Source: CAYFUG01 sp964346295
GTDB lineage: Bacteria; Patescibacteriota; Minisyncoccia; Moranbacterales; DUUL01
Reading direction: 5' to 3'
NCBI GenBank assembly: GCA_964346295.1
Contig: CAYFUG010000015.1
Span: forward strand, 1 to 37,405
Length of the DNA stretch: 37,405 bases
Below are positions 1 to 7,701 of the stretch, in pieces. How positions within the stretch are numbered: the first letter of the stretch is position 1; each line of letters opens with the position of its first letter. A program made the position numbers and the translations under genes. The notes below the pieces were generated by a model. That model worked only from the letters and a program-made list of their open reading frames with translations. It searched no databases and was not told the DNA's origin.

Positions 1-88
1 CCATTTAATCAATCAACAAAAGCCTTATTGGGAGGTATGGTAGTCTAGAGCCTAAAATAAATAATTTTACTTTTAACTTTTTAAAACC

Positions 89-337
89 ATGACCAATCAA
101 ACACCAAAAATCACCGTTTATTCCAGTCCCGACTGCGCTCACTGCTATACGGCCAAAGATTATCTCAAAGCAAAAGGCTTTGAATATGAGGAGGTGGACA
201 TTCTCTTTGACGATGAAGGTCGAAAAAAAATGGAGGAGATTTCCGGTCAACAAAATGTTCCGGTCATCGTTATCAACAACGAAACAGTTCTTACCGGCTG
301 GAATAAGCAAAAATTAAACGAGGCTTTAGGTATTTAA
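89..337 (+). CDS. Glutaredoxin-like thiol-disulfide oxidoreductase
   Basis: An 82-residue protein with a complete small thioredoxin fold. The active-site pair is C16-A-H-C19 after the first strand (ITVYSSPDCAHC), and the cis-proline is in NVPVIVI at P58. The length and the ending (TGWNKQKLNEALG) fit the NrdH/glutaredoxin-like group. It has no signal peptide, so it should act in the cytosol, shuttling electrons between a reductase and protein disulfides. The reductase gene starts four bases after its stop, so the two are almost certainly co-transcribed and probably work as a pair. A dedicated target such as a ribonucleotide reductase cannot be told from the sequence. The family call is firm; the partner is inferred from adjacency. 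Confidence 0.88.
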   Translation: MTNQTPKITVYSSPDCAHCYTAKDYLKAKGFEYEEVDILFDDEGRKKMEEISGQQNVPVIVINNETVLTGWNKQKLNEALGI

Positions 338-341
338 AAAA

Positions 342-1250
342 ATGACTTACGATCTTATAATCATTGGCGGGGGAGCAGCTGGTTGTTCGGCTGGTATTTA
401 TGCGGCCAGAAAAAAATTAAAGGCCTTGCTGATTGCTCAAGATTTTACCGGGCAAACGGGCATTTCCTCCTGGATAGAAAATTACTTGGGACTTGGGAAG
501 ATCTCCGGCTTGCAATTGTCACAAAAATTTAAAGAGCATCTGAAAATGTTTGATCCGGAAATCAAATCTTTTGAAGAAGTCTTGGGTTTGGAAAAAATAA
601 ATAATGAATTTCAGATCAAAACAGACGAAGGCCAGTATCAAAGCAAAGCGGTAATTATCGCCACCGGCGCCATTCCAAGAAAACTTAATGCCAAAAATGA
701 AGAGCGGTTTATCGGTGAAGGTATTTCCTATTGCGTCACTTGTGATGAGACCGCTTTTGAGGGCAAAACCGTAGCAGTAATCGGCGCGGGCAATGCCGGA
801 TTGGAAGCGGCTATTGAACTCACTCGTTTTGCCAAGAAGATTTATATTTTAGAATATTTAGATAAAAGTAATGCTGACGCGATTTTACTGGAGGAAGCCG
901 AAAAATTTCCGCAAATTGAAATGATTTTTTCGGCAGTGGTAAAATCATTTGAAGGCGAAAAAGAATTGGAAAAAATTGTCTATCAAGATCGAAAAAGTGC
1001 AGAAGAAAAAGAAATTATCTTAGACGGCTGTTTTATAGAAATCGGCTATTTACCAAATACCAAGTTTTGTAAAAACCTAGTAAAACAGAATGAAAAGGGC
1101 GAAATAATTGTAAATCCCAAAACCATGGAGACCAGTCAAAAAGGGGCGTTTGCCGCTGGGGATGTAACGGATTTTCAGGATAAACAAGCAATCATCGCCG
1201 CCGGACAAGGTGCCGTTGCCACTCTTTCGGCTTTTAAATATTTAACTTAA
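342..1250 (+). CDS. Thioredoxin reductase-like FAD flavoprotein (TrxB/AhpF type)
   Basis: A 302-residue two-dinucleotide-fold flavoprotein. The FAD motif is at residues 8-17 (IGGGAAGCSA), the redox pair is C131-V-T-C134, the pyridine-nucleotide motif is GAGNAG at 148-153, and the C-terminal FAD motif is AAGDVTD. After the second nucleotide fold the segment reads YILEYLDKSNAD. It lacks the arginine-rich HRRxxxR of NADPH-dependent TrxB and resembles the corresponding part of NADH-dependent AhpF, so NADH may be the donor. Its likely role is to reduce the adjacent glutaredoxin-like protein and, through it, the membrane thiol relay downstream. A 97-bp gap with a possible promoter follows. The family call is strong; cofactor preference is inference. 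Confidence 0.87.
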   Translation: MTYDLIIIGGGAAGCSAGIYAARKKLKALLIAQDFTGQTGISSWIENYLGLGKISGLQLSQKFKEHLKMFDPEIKSFEEVLGLEKINNEFQIKTDEGQYQSKAVIIATGAIPRKLNAKNEERFIGEGISYCVTCDETAFEGKTVAVIGAGNAGLEAAIELTRFAKKIYILEYLDKSNADAILLEEAEKFPQIEMIFSAVVKSFEGEKELEKIVYQDRKSAEEKEIILDGCFIEIGYLPNTKFCKNLVKQNEKGEIIVNPKTMETSQKGAFAAGDVTDFQDKQAIIAAGQGAVATLSAFKYLT

Positions 1251-1253
1251 TTC

Positions 1254-1282
1254 TTGACTTTACGCACAACATTCCGAATAAA
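1254..1282 (+). promoter_or_regulatory. Possible sigma70-type promoter before the DsbD-like gene
   Basis: TTGACT at 1254-1259, a 17-base spacer, then AATAAA at 1277-1282. The -35 matches five of six consensus bases and the -10 four of six. It lies in the only sizeable gap of the redox operon, so the last three genes could have their own start. Visual match only. Confidence 0.35.
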
Positions 1283-1347
1283 ATCAGACCTTGAGCTAGT
1301 TCAAAGGCAAATTTTATGAGACTGCGTAATGTCCATTGTAAAATAAA

Positions 1348-2556
1348 ATGAAAAAAATAATCTTAGTATTTTCAGTTTTCTTATTTAGCTTGATTGGATT
1401 TTTACCAGTTCAAGCCGAAAACATTGCTGACTCTGACAAAGTCAATGTTTATTTTTTCTGGGGCGAGGGTTGCCCACATTGTGAAAGCGAAAAGCCCTTT
1501 CTAGAGAAAATGGAAAAAAGATACCCAGAAATCGAAGTTCATTCTTTTGAGGTCTGGGGAAATGCAGAAAACAGAAAAATGATGCGGGATTTTGGCGAAA
1601 AACTCAACGCCACGGTCAATGGCGTACCCTTTACGGTGATTGGCGAAAAACATGTAGTAGGATGGATGGATGAAGCTAATACTGGTGCCCAAATCGAAGA
1701 TGCCATTAAATGTGCCGTCAATCAAATGTGCCGCGATGTGGGAGAGGAAATTATCACTGGACATCAGAATATCAAAAAAGAACCAGAGGTGAAAACCCCC
1801 ACTATTCCTGAAGCTTTAACTTTGCCCCTAATAGGAGAAATTCAAACCAAAAATATCTCCTTGCCAGTCTTAACAGTTCTTATTGCAGGCTTAGACGGAT
1901 TTAACCCCTGTGCTATGTGGGCACTTTTGTTTCTTATCAGCCTGCTTTTAGGAATGAAGAATCGCAAACGAATGTGGTTTTTGGGAGTTGCTTTTATTGT
2001 TACTTCCGCGGGTGTTTATTTTCTCTTTTTATCCGCTTGGCTTAATTTATTGCTTTTCATCGGATTCATTTTATGGGTTCGCATTTTGATTGGACTAGTT
2101 GCTTTAGGAGGAGGAGGATATTATCTCAAAGAATATTTTTTCAATCCAAATGCCGGTTGCATTTCTACTAAAACTGAAAAAAGGAGAAAGGTTTTTGAAA
2201 AACTAAAAAATCTGACTCAAGAGTCAAATTTTTGGATAGCTTTATTTGGAATTATGGCTTTGGCTGTTGCGGTTAACATGGTAGAACTTATTTGTTCGGC
2301 AGGTCTTCCGGCGGTTTATACTCAAATTCTTACCTTAAGCGACCTTGCTATGTGGCAGTATTACGGATATTTACTGCTTTATATTTTGGTTTTTATGCTA
2401 GATGATTTATTTGTATTTTTTGTAGCGATGACTACTTTAAGGATGACTGGAGTTAACGATAAGTATAGTCGTGTTTCTCATTTGATCGGTGGAATCGCGA
2501 TGGTGATTATCGGACTTTTGCTTTTGTTTAAGCCAGAGTGGTTAATGTTTGGGTAA
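1348..2556 (+). CDS. Secreted thioredoxin domain fused to a DsbD/CcdA-like membrane domain
   Basis: A 402-residue fusion. Residues 1-23 form a signal peptide ending around VQA. Residues about 30-130 are a thioredoxin-like domain with active site C42-P-H-C45 and cis-proline P94 in NGVPFTVIG. After a linker, residues about 170-400 hold roughly six membrane helices of the DsbD/CcdA type. Single cysteines in NPCAMW (C188) and LICSAG (C316) occupy the places of the two cysteines that carry electrons across the membrane in that family. The expected role is to take electrons from a cytosolic thioredoxin or glutaredoxin and deliver them to its own extracytoplasmic domain. It sits between the cytosolic reductase pair and the lipoprotein/permease genes. 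The domain order differs from classical DsbD, where the thioredoxin domain is C-terminal. Confidence 0.82.
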   Translation: MKKIILVFSVFLFSLIGFLPVQAENIADSDKVNVYFFWGEGCPHCESEKPFLEKMEKRYPEIEVHSFEVWGNAENRKMMRDFGEKLNATVNGVPFTVIGEKHVVGWMDEANTGAQIEDAIKCAVNQMCRDVGEEIITGHQNIKKEPEVKTPTIPEALTLPLIGEIQTKNISLPVLTVLIAGLDGFNPCAMWALLFLISLLLGMKNRKRMWFLGVAFIVTSAGVYFLFLSAWLNLLLFIGFILWVRILIGLVALGGGGYYLKEYFFNPNAGCISTKTEKRRKVFEKLKNLTQESNFWIALFGIMALAVAVNMVELICSAGLPAVYTQILTLSDLAMWQYYGYLLLYILVFMLDDLFVFFVAMTTLRMTGVNDKYSRVSHLIGGIAMVIIGLLLLFKPEWLMFG

Positions 2557-2557
2557 T

Positions 2558-3181
2558 ATGAAAAAAATACTTCTCATATTTATAGTGATTTTGCTTTTCA
2601 ATGGTTGTAATTCAAATTCCAATCAAATAAACACTAAAGATCAAAATGTAAAAAATTCTGAAACAGCAGAAAGTTTAAAGCTCGGCTATTGCTTGACAAT
2701 GAAAAGCGATGCACAAAATTTACAAAAGCAAAATGAAAATATTGAGCCGGTGCCTTTTGGTAGCGCCGGCGAAGTTTTGGCAAATTTAAAAGCAGAGAAA
2801 ATTGACTGGGCTTTGATTGGACGAAGAGCGGAAAAAATAGAAGTCAACGAAAATATTTTAGAGAAAAAATTGTTTGAAACCGGTTTTACTCTCATTGCTC
2901 CGCAAAAATCTTTTATTGCAGAAAATAAACTGGCAAATTTAGAAGTAAAAACTTGTCTGGAGAAAGATTTTATCAAAGCTGAATTTGGCGAGCTTGAAAA
3001 TATTACTTTTATTGAAAGTTCTAATTGTGTGCCTGATAATCAAAAGACTTGGCTGATTGATTGGACTGATTGGACTGATAGCATGAATCTTTTGATTCCC
3101 ATTGATCAAAACGGCAATAAGGTCAAAAAATATCGAAGCTCCTTTTTGTATGGAGAAAATTTTAATGATTTTAACTTTTGA
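2558..3181 (+). CDS. Putative lipoprotein of the redox/export operon
   Basis: About 207 residues from the ATG at 2558, one base after the upstream stop. A TTG nine bases earlier is possible but lies inside the previous gene. The N-terminus is a lipoprotein signal: a basic start, a hydrophobic run and a lipobox-like FNGC at about residues 17-20, followed by an Asn/Ser-rich linker. The mature part (about 45-205) has a segment, GSAGEVLANLKAEKIDWALIG, that recalls periplasmic binding-protein folds. Two internal cysteines (in VKTCLE and SSNCVP) could form a disulfide. The stop overlaps the region just before the permease fusion. I do not recognise a named family. Position suggests an extracytoplasmic accessory or substrate-binding role for the permease, which is inference. 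Confidence 0.62.
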   Translation: MKKILLIFIVILLFNGCNSNSNQINTKDQNVKNSETAESLKLGYCLTMKSDAQNLQKQNENIEPVPFGSAGEVLANLKAEKIDWALIGRRAEKIEVNENILEKKLFETGFTLIAPQKSFIAENKLANLEVKTCLEKDFIKAEFGELENITFIESSNCVPDNQKTWLIDWTDWTDSMNLLIPIDQNGNKVKKYRSSFLYGENFNDFNF

Positions 3182-3183
3182 CT

Positions 3184-4875
3184 ATGGAAACATTTATAAA
3201 CTCTCTCATCGATAATTACAACATTCCACTTCTAACTGCATTTCTTTTAGGAATTCTCACTTCCATCAGCCCCTGCCCGCTGGCAACCAATATTGCCGCG
3301 GTTGGTTTTCTTTCCAAGGAGATCAAAACCGCCAAAAATACGCTTTTTAATGCTCTTTTTTATATCATCGGACGCGGAATTTCTTACACCCTGGTAGCCG
3401 GTTTGATTTATTTCGGCTTTTCAGAATTTGCCGTGGCGGGAATTTTCCAAGGCTGGGGAGAAAAACTGTTGGCGCCTGTTTTGATTATCATGGGGCTTTT
3501 TATGCTCGGTATTTTTAAGATCAAACTTAATGTCAAAAGCGAAAAATGGGAAAACTTCAAACATTGGCTTTCTGGCAAAGGCTACTTAGGTTCTCTGGGT
3601 TTGGGAATGATTTTCGCCATGGCTTTTTGCCCTTATAGCGGAGTTTTGTTTTTTGGCATGCTCATGCCTCTTATTCTAAAATCCACCACGGGGATTTTAC
3701 TTGCTCCTATTTTCGCGATTGGCACCGGTTTACCGGTGGCTGTTTTTGCTAGTCTGATGGTGATAAGCCTGCAAAAAATGAGCAAAGCTTATCAAGCTAC
3801 TCGAAGAGTAGAAAAATGGCTCAGGTATATTGTAGCTTTCCTTTTTATCGGCACCGGTTTTTATTACCTCAAATACACTTTTGGTGTTGAGAGTTTTGAT
3901 ATTTTTTACCCCTTTGAAGCTTTTGCCGCTTGGCTAACTTTTTCTGTTTTTGGGATTGCACAAGGTTCTCATTTGGGAAAAGCTATTGAGTTTTTTATTT
4001 ATGACACCCTTAAAATAGGATTATTACTGATTGTAATTAACTATGTGATGGCAATCACTCGCTATTATTTTCCAATAGAAAAAATAAGGGGTATTTTAAC
4101 CAAAAACAAATGGTATGGCCTCGATTATCTTTTAGCAGCTATCTTGGGAGTTATTACGCCTTTTTGTTCTTGTTCGTCAATCCCGCTTTTTATTGGATTT
4201 GTTAGTGCGGGTATACCTCTAGGAGTAACATTTGCTTTTTTGATAGCCAGTCCTTTAGTAAATGAGGCATCTCTTTTTATTTTTCCTTCGATGTTTGGCC
4301 TTAAAATTACATTGATTTATAATACAGTAGGTATTTTTATTGCTATGTTAGCCGGAATGATAATTCAGAAATTGAAAATGGATAAAAATGTTAATCCTGA
4401 TTTTTTAAAATTTACCAACAAAAACAGTAGTATTGAAGAAAACGGTGGAAAGGAGCCACTACCTAAGGAAAGACTTATTATTTGGTGGAAAGATGGGTTA
4501 AAAATATCTAAAAGTATTTTCCCCTATGTCCTTTTAGGGGTAGGTTTAGGATCATTAATCCACGGTTTTGTACCTAGTGAATTTGTAGAGGCTTATTTGG
4601 TAGCCAATGACTGGTGGGCAGTGCCTTTGGCGGTTATTATTGGTATGCCGCTTTATGCTAATTCGGTTAGTGTTATCCCTGTAATAGAGGCTTTAACAGG
4701 AAAAGGTATTCCTTTGGGTACCTCACTTGCTTTTATGACTTCAACGGTAACCTTATCAATTCCCGGTCTTTTAATTCTTAAAAAGGCTATGAATTGGAAA
4801 CTTTTGACGGCTTTTATTATGGTAACATCAATTGGAATTATTGTGATTGGATATTTGTTTAATTGGATCTTTTGA
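3184..4875 (+). CDS. Fusion of CcdA/ArsG-like membrane domain with ArsP/DUF318-type permease
   Basis: A 563-residue membrane protein from the ATG at 3184; a TTG two codons earlier is the alternative. The N-terminal half (1-235) is a CcdA/ArsG-like domain with C31 in TSISPCPLATN and C149 in AMAFCPYSG, matching the cysteine pair of thiol-relay membrane proteins. The C-terminal half (about 265-563) is a permease of the DUF318/ArsP type with the diagnostic TPFCSCSSIPLF (C328, C330), followed by GIPLGVTFAFLIASPLVNEASL. Members of the permease family export methylated or aromatic arsenicals or metals such as Cu and Zn. The reading frame is uninterrupted, so this looks like a true fusion. The second half appears more AT-rich than the first. 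Substrate unknown; thiol-coupled metal(loid) export is inferred from context. Confidence 0.78.
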   Translation: METFINSLIDNYNIPLLTAFLLGILTSISPCPLATNIAAVGFLSKEIKTAKNTLFNALFYIIGRGISYTLVAGLIYFGFSEFAVAGIFQGWGEKLLAPVLIIMGLFMLGIFKIKLNVKSEKWENFKHWLSGKGYLGSLGLGMIFAMAFCPYSGVLFFGMLMPLILKSTTGILLAPIFAIGTGLPVAVFASLMVISLQKMSKAYQATRRVEKWLRYIVAFLFIGTGFYYLKYTFGVESFDIFYPFEAFAAWLTFSVFGIAQGSHLGKAIEFFIYDTLKIGLLLIVINYVMAITRYYFPIEKIRGILTKNKWYGLDYLLAAILGVITPFCSCSSIPLFIGFVSAGIPLGVTFAFLIASPLVNEASLFIFPSMFGLKITLIYNTVGIFIAMLAGMIIQKLKMDKNVNPDFLKFTNKNSSIEENGGKEPLPKERLIIWWKDGLKISKSIFPYVLLGVGLGSLIHGFVPSEFVEAYLVANDWWAVPLAVIIGMPLYANSVSVIPVIEALTGKGIPLGTSLAFMTSTVTLSIPGLLILKKAMNWKLLTAFIMVTSIGIIVIGYLFNWIF

Positions 4876-4982
4876 AAACACCCTTTCCCTCTCTTCAAAT
4901 CATAAAAAATTTAGATTTTCCTCGTTTTATATCGTACTGAGGTACTGAGCTTTATTTTACCACAAAGATAAATTATGGGAGA

Positions 4983-5067
4983 GGGGCGAACCGAGCCCCG
5001 AACCGCATACGCTGTGTTAGCCGAGGGTGAGCGACCGCAGGGAGCGAAAGCGCAGCGACCCCCTGCG
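4983..5067. repeat. Left-end palindromic site of the array (degenerate attC-like)
   Basis: Contains three elements: a GGGGC/GCCCC hairpin (4983-4998), the segment CCGCATACGCTGTGTTAGCC (5003-5022) that matches the right arm of the other sites, and a CGCAGGG/CCCTGCG hairpin (5036-5067) whose loop AGCGAAAGCGCAGCGACC resembles the loop of the 54-bp hairpins further right. No clear complementary left arm is visible, so this looks like the worn or truncated end of the array. The rest of the gap from 4876 shows nothing else. Confidence 0.5.
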
Positions 5068-5104
5068 TAAACAAAATTTTTGTTCCTATAAACATTGGGG
5101 GCAT

Positions 5105-5374
5105 TTATTGGTATATCAGCAATCCTACAACAGCTAAAAAATAAACAGCGCACCATAATCCAAACATTACTTGCAGACGTTTATCTTTATGGATAATTGC
5201 ATACAAAAACAGCGGAATACCAAGTAGAAGAAAAAGGAGCCATGTAAGTAGAGACACTCCCTGAGCATCTTTAAGAATCCAGATATTGTAGATTTGTGGT
5301 AGTGCGGTGAACGGAAATACGGTTGAAACTACACTGACGGTTTTATCAATAATTGCGTGTTTTTTATTGTTCAT
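5105..5374 (-). CDS. SemiSWEET/PQ-loop-like small membrane protein
   Basis: 89 residues from the ATG at 5374. The open frame extends upstream to 5491, but that part reads into palindromic site sequence, so the internal methionine (MNNKKHAIIDK) is preferred. Three hydrophobic helices are visible (about 12-30, 40-62, 68-88), with the PQ motif in TALPQIYNIW near residues 24-32. This is the triple-helix unit of SemiSWEET transporters, which dimerise to move small sugars. The substrate here is unknown. It is the outermost cassette gene. Near-matching inverted repeats frame it: TTGGGGGCATTTATT at 5095-5109, overlapping the 3' end, and AATAAAATGCCCCAAA at 5387-5402, just upstream. Confidence 0.75.
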   Translation of the reverse strand: MNNKKHAIIDKTVSVVSTVFPFTALPQIYNIWILKDAQGVSLLTWLLFLLLGIPLFLYAIIHKDKRLQVMFGLWCAVYFLAVVGLLIYQ

Positions 5375-5426
5375 ACTGAGTTCTAAAATAAAATGCCCCA
5401 AATATCTTTTAAAAATTTTATTTATG

Positions 5427-5475
5427 TCAGTTGTGCGATGTAGCAAAGCGAAAGCGAGCGATGAGCTCAACTGAC
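5427..5475. repeat. Palindromic hairpin, array site 2a
   Basis: GTCAGTTG (5427-5434) pairs perfectly with CAACTGAC (5468-5475). The loop carries repeated AGCGA-type words. It lies just upstream of the SemiSWEET-like gene, on its 5' side. It is part of the compound site separating that cassette from the broken MazG cassette. Confidence 0.55.
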
Positions 5476-5488
5476 GTCTAGCGCCGCC

Positions 5489-5636
5489 CATTGTGCAAAA
5501 AGGAGCGAGCGGTTCCGACCGAAAGGGAGGAATGAGCGAGCGATTTCGAACAATGTCCCAGTATATGCGAAGTTTTTGCGTAATGAAATTGGAGCAAAAT
5601 ATGGGAGAGCGAAGTGCAACGTCCCCTTGAGTTATT
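5489..5636. repeat. Compact attC-like site, array site 2b
   Basis: Two stacked palindromes. CATTGT (5489-5494) pairs with ACAATG (5550-5555) around a loop full of GAGCGAGCG words. The second runs from about 5548 to 5636: stems TCCCA/TGGGA and TTTTGC/GCAAAA are nested, with unpaired GCGAAGT and GTAATGAAATTGGA between them, a lollipop with bulged bases as in attC. It sits directly downstream (- strand sense) of the broken MazG gene. Confidence 0.5.
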
Positions 5637-5643
5637 AAATTTT

Positions 5644-5981
5644 TTATTCTTTCAATTTTGAATTATTTTTATGTCTTTCTCCATCACGTTTCGTCTTCTT
5701 ATCAAGATTTTTTTGTAATGCTTGTGTTAGGTCAACTCCTGTCTGATTAGCTATGCAAATCAAAACAAATAGAACATCTGCTAATTCATCGCCTAAATCG
5801 TGCCCTTCATCAGACTTTTTGAAACTTTGATCACCATAAGTTCTCGTAATAATTCTAGCAACTTCGCCAACCTCTTCAATGAGTTGACCGAGATTCGTTA
5901 ATTCGGAAAATAACGCACACCTACAGTTTTGATCCAATTATCTATAATTTCTTGTGATTCTTTAATTGTTAATTGAGACAT
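5644..5981 (-). pseudogene. Frameshifted MazG-like pyrophosphohydrolase (cassette copy 1)
   Basis: This is a second copy of the MazG-like gene at 10521-10859, one base shorter (338 against 339). Reading from the ATG at 5981 gives MSQLTIKESQ and, after about 23 codons, runs into a stop. The cause is a T run: TATTTTCCGAA here against TATTTTTCCGAA in the intact copy. After the shift the remaining 90 or so residues are clearly homologous and keep the metal-binding EEVGE and DELAD motifs. A shorter open frame from an internal ATG starts at 5937 but lacks the first helix. It could be a real loss of function or a homopolymer sequencing error. The frame is bounded by TTATTAAATTTTTTA at 5632-5646 and its exact complement at 6003-6017. 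Confidence 0.8.
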
Positions 5982-6025
5982 AAAAATAATTTTATTAATA
6001 GTTAAAAAATTTAATAATTTCGCCT

Positions 6026-6160
6026 AATGTTTGCTGATATCTGAAGTTTAGCAAAAATTCCTTTTAAAATCTAATTGTTTTTTGCGAAATTTGGGAAAGG
6101 TAGACTTGACATTCCTTTTGAATCTAATTGCGTCCTGCCGAACCAGATACACGCTGTTAT
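6026..6160. repeat. attC-like site, array site 3 (short form of the long class)
   Basis: Left arm GTTTGCTGATATCTGAAG and right arm CCAGATACACGCTGTTAT bound about 135 bp. The right arm is almost the same as that of the site at 7702-7892, but the left arm no longer pairs with it fully. Inside is an imperfect direct repeat (ATTCCTTTTAAAATCTAATT and ATTCCTTTTGAATCTAATT). It may be a recombinant or deleted version of the 190-bp class. Confidence 0.55.
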
Positions 6161-6196
6161 ACGATAGTTAAAAAATTCCCGTCCCCGATTACAGAA

Positions 6197-6712
6197 CTAA
6201 CTTGTTTGCTGTTTTATTCGTTTGTTGATTAAAGGCGAAAAATGTTCTTCGTATTGTTTTTGTAATTGCGGATATTTCCAATCATTACCAGTCACTTTAC
6301 CTCTGCATTGCGAAAAGCCACATTTACATTTCCATTTAGAGACAAAATTGGCGTCTGTTTCCCATAGAACGTAGTCAGCAGTAATTTCCTCACCAGCAGG
6401 AATGTCTTTTTTGGCACTTAAAGAAAAAGCATCATCCATCCAAGCGTTTGAATCACAAGAATGGTTTACAAAATAAGTATCACCATCACCACGATCTTCA
6501 TAGCTGTACAAATCATCATCCCACTGCATTATGAGTTTGCCTTCTTTTTCAGCTTTTTCAGAGCCAATTTTGTCGGTATAGTTACCGCCAAATGTTAATA
6601 TTTTTTCGCCTTTTTTAATCGGCTCAACAGCAAACAAACCTTTGCCTTCTAAAGAGCTTTCTTTTACTTTAGCTTTTGGTGTAATCCATGATTGCTTTTT
6701 CATTTTATACAT
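6197..6712 (-). CDS. SET-domain protein (putative lysine methyltransferase)
   Basis: 171 residues from the ATG at 6712; a second ATG at 6703 is equally possible. The open frame reaches 6847, but that extension reads through site sequence. SET motifs are complete: SSLEGKGLFAVEPIKKGE near the start, NHSCDSN at 83-89, EEITADY at 108-114, and a post-SET cysteine cluster C129, C131, C136 that would bind zinc with the cysteine of the NHSC motif. These residues form the S-adenosylmethionine and lysine channel of SET methyltransferases. The target is unknown; bacterial free-standing SET proteins of this size occur in accessory regions. Inverted repeats GTTAAAAAATTCCC (6167-6180) and GGGAATTTTTTAA (6714-6726) frame the gene. 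Confidence 0.83.
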   Translation of the reverse strand: MYKMKKQSWITPKAKVKESSLEGKGLFAVEPIKKGEKILTFGGNYTDKIGSEKAEKEGKLIMQWDDDLYSYEDRGDGDTYFVNHSCDSNAWMDDAFSLSAKKDIPAGEEITADYVLWETDANFVSKWKCKCGFSQCRGKVTGNDWKYPQLQKQYEEHFSPLINKRIKQQTS

Positions 6713-6734
6713 AGGGAATTTTTTAATTTTGCAC

Positions 6735-6890
6735 AACGTTTCGGCATCATCCCAAGTTTTTGTGTAGCGATAGCGGAACAAAAATTTGGGTGAAGCTCGA
6801 GCAGAGGGCTGAACCGTATATCCCTTGTTAAGTGATCCGACGACCAAAGGGAGGAGAGCGCAGCATGGTGCCTAGCGAAGTGGAGCAAGT
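6735..6890. repeat. attC-like site, array site 4 (compound)
   Basis: Starts with the core AACG at 6735. A strong stem pairs CCCAAGTTTTTGT (6750-6762) with ACAAAAATTTGGG, closing a loop GTAGCGATAGCGGA. The right part holds CCGTATATCCCTTGTTA, an R''-like arm ending near 6830. A further palindromic stretch with GCGAAG words reaches 6890, where GTTGAG marks the next cassette edge. Confidence 0.5.
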
Positions 6891-6914
6891 TGAGAATGAG
6901 CCTGTACATAAAAT

Positions 6915-7625
6915 CTATTTAATCGATTTTTTGTTTTTAATATAATTATCAATTCTTTTATTTCTTGAATTAATAAAATTAATAACTCTTTTTTTGTATA
7001 ATTGATAGTCACTAATATCAGTAAAAGTTGGACGAGTTTTGAACTTGTCAAATGGTAAATAAAATTTTATCATCTTGTTTTCATCAAGCAGGTCATCTAA
7101 TAAAAAGAATTGAATGTATCCAAAAAAATTATCAAATAAATTAAAGAAGTCTTTGTACCTCAATAAAGTATCATAAAGTGGACTTTTTTGTCCCAAATAA
7201 AATAGACGGATACACTCTAATGTTAGGTCGAATCTATCATCAATTAAACTACTTACTCCGCGCACTTGATTAATTGTATGATTCCCATTAATTCTTTTAT
7301 TTGGAAAAATGATATAAGCTCCGATGGTTGAACCTGCATTGAAAAGTTCGTTTACATCTTCTGGAATTTGTTTAACAATCCAATTTTTTCTCTTTTGATT
7401 TCTGTATGAGTGTGTTATTGCATCGCTACCTAAAAAGAATTCTCCAAGTTCTGACTTATGATATAAATAAGCTCCATTTTTTTCATTAGATAAATCAAAA
7501 GTTTTTCCATTTGGTAAAGTCTTGCTCCATAATATTTTATGATATTTTTTGAGTGTTGGACTGGTGCTATCAGGATCACCACCATTTGCATCAGAGTAAA
7601 AATTAAATGTTGTATCAATTATCAT
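6915..7625 (-). CDS. DUF6994-like protein of unknown function
   Basis: 236 residues, ATG at 7625, no signal peptide or membrane helix. The sequence has a recognisable pattern: FNFYSDANGGDPDSTSPTLK, KYHKILWSKTLPNGK, GAYLYHKSELGEFFLGSD, then RFDLTLECIRLFYLG and a basic tail. This matches my memory of the DUF6994 family, known only as hypothetical proteins in diverse bacteria. It may be an enzyme or an immunity-type cassette protein, but nothing in it names a catalytic site. The gene is strongly AT-rich compared with the chromosomal genes. GTTGAGAATGAGCC at 6889-6902 and GGCTCATTCTCAA at 7681-7693 frame it, with an inner pair of AATCGATTTTTT repeats. Confidence 0.65.
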   Translation of the reverse strand: MIIDTTFNFYSDANGGDPDSTSPTLKKYHKILWSKTLPNGKTFDLSNEKNGAYLYHKSELGEFFLGSDAITHSYRNQKRKNWIVKQIPEDVNELFNAGSTIGAYIIFPNKRINGNHTINQVRGVSSLIDDRFDLTLECIRLFYLGQKSPLYDTLLRYKDFFNLFDNFFGYIQFFLLDDLLDENKMIKFYLPFDKFKTRPTFTDISDYQLYKKRVINFINSRNKRIDNYIKNKKSIK

Positions 7626-7701
7626 GTTGTATTAAAAAATCGATTTAAATTAATAAATGTATTGATTCGATAAGAGTAAGGGCTCATTCTCAATTTCACT
7701 C

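Noticed and set aside
1..48. Possible 3' end of an upstream gene (frame ending GGMVV then TAG at 46-48)
   Set aside because: Only 15 codons are visible, too few to tell a gene end from chance.
5375..5491. Upstream extension of the SemiSWEET-like gene to a 128-residue protein
   Set aside because: The added 39 residues read through a palindromic site and have no membrane-protein character; the internal ATG at 5374 gives a complete three-helix protein.
6713..6847. N-terminal extension of the SET protein to 216 residues
   Set aside because: The extension lies in the compound site and starts inside it; the SET domain is complete from 6712.
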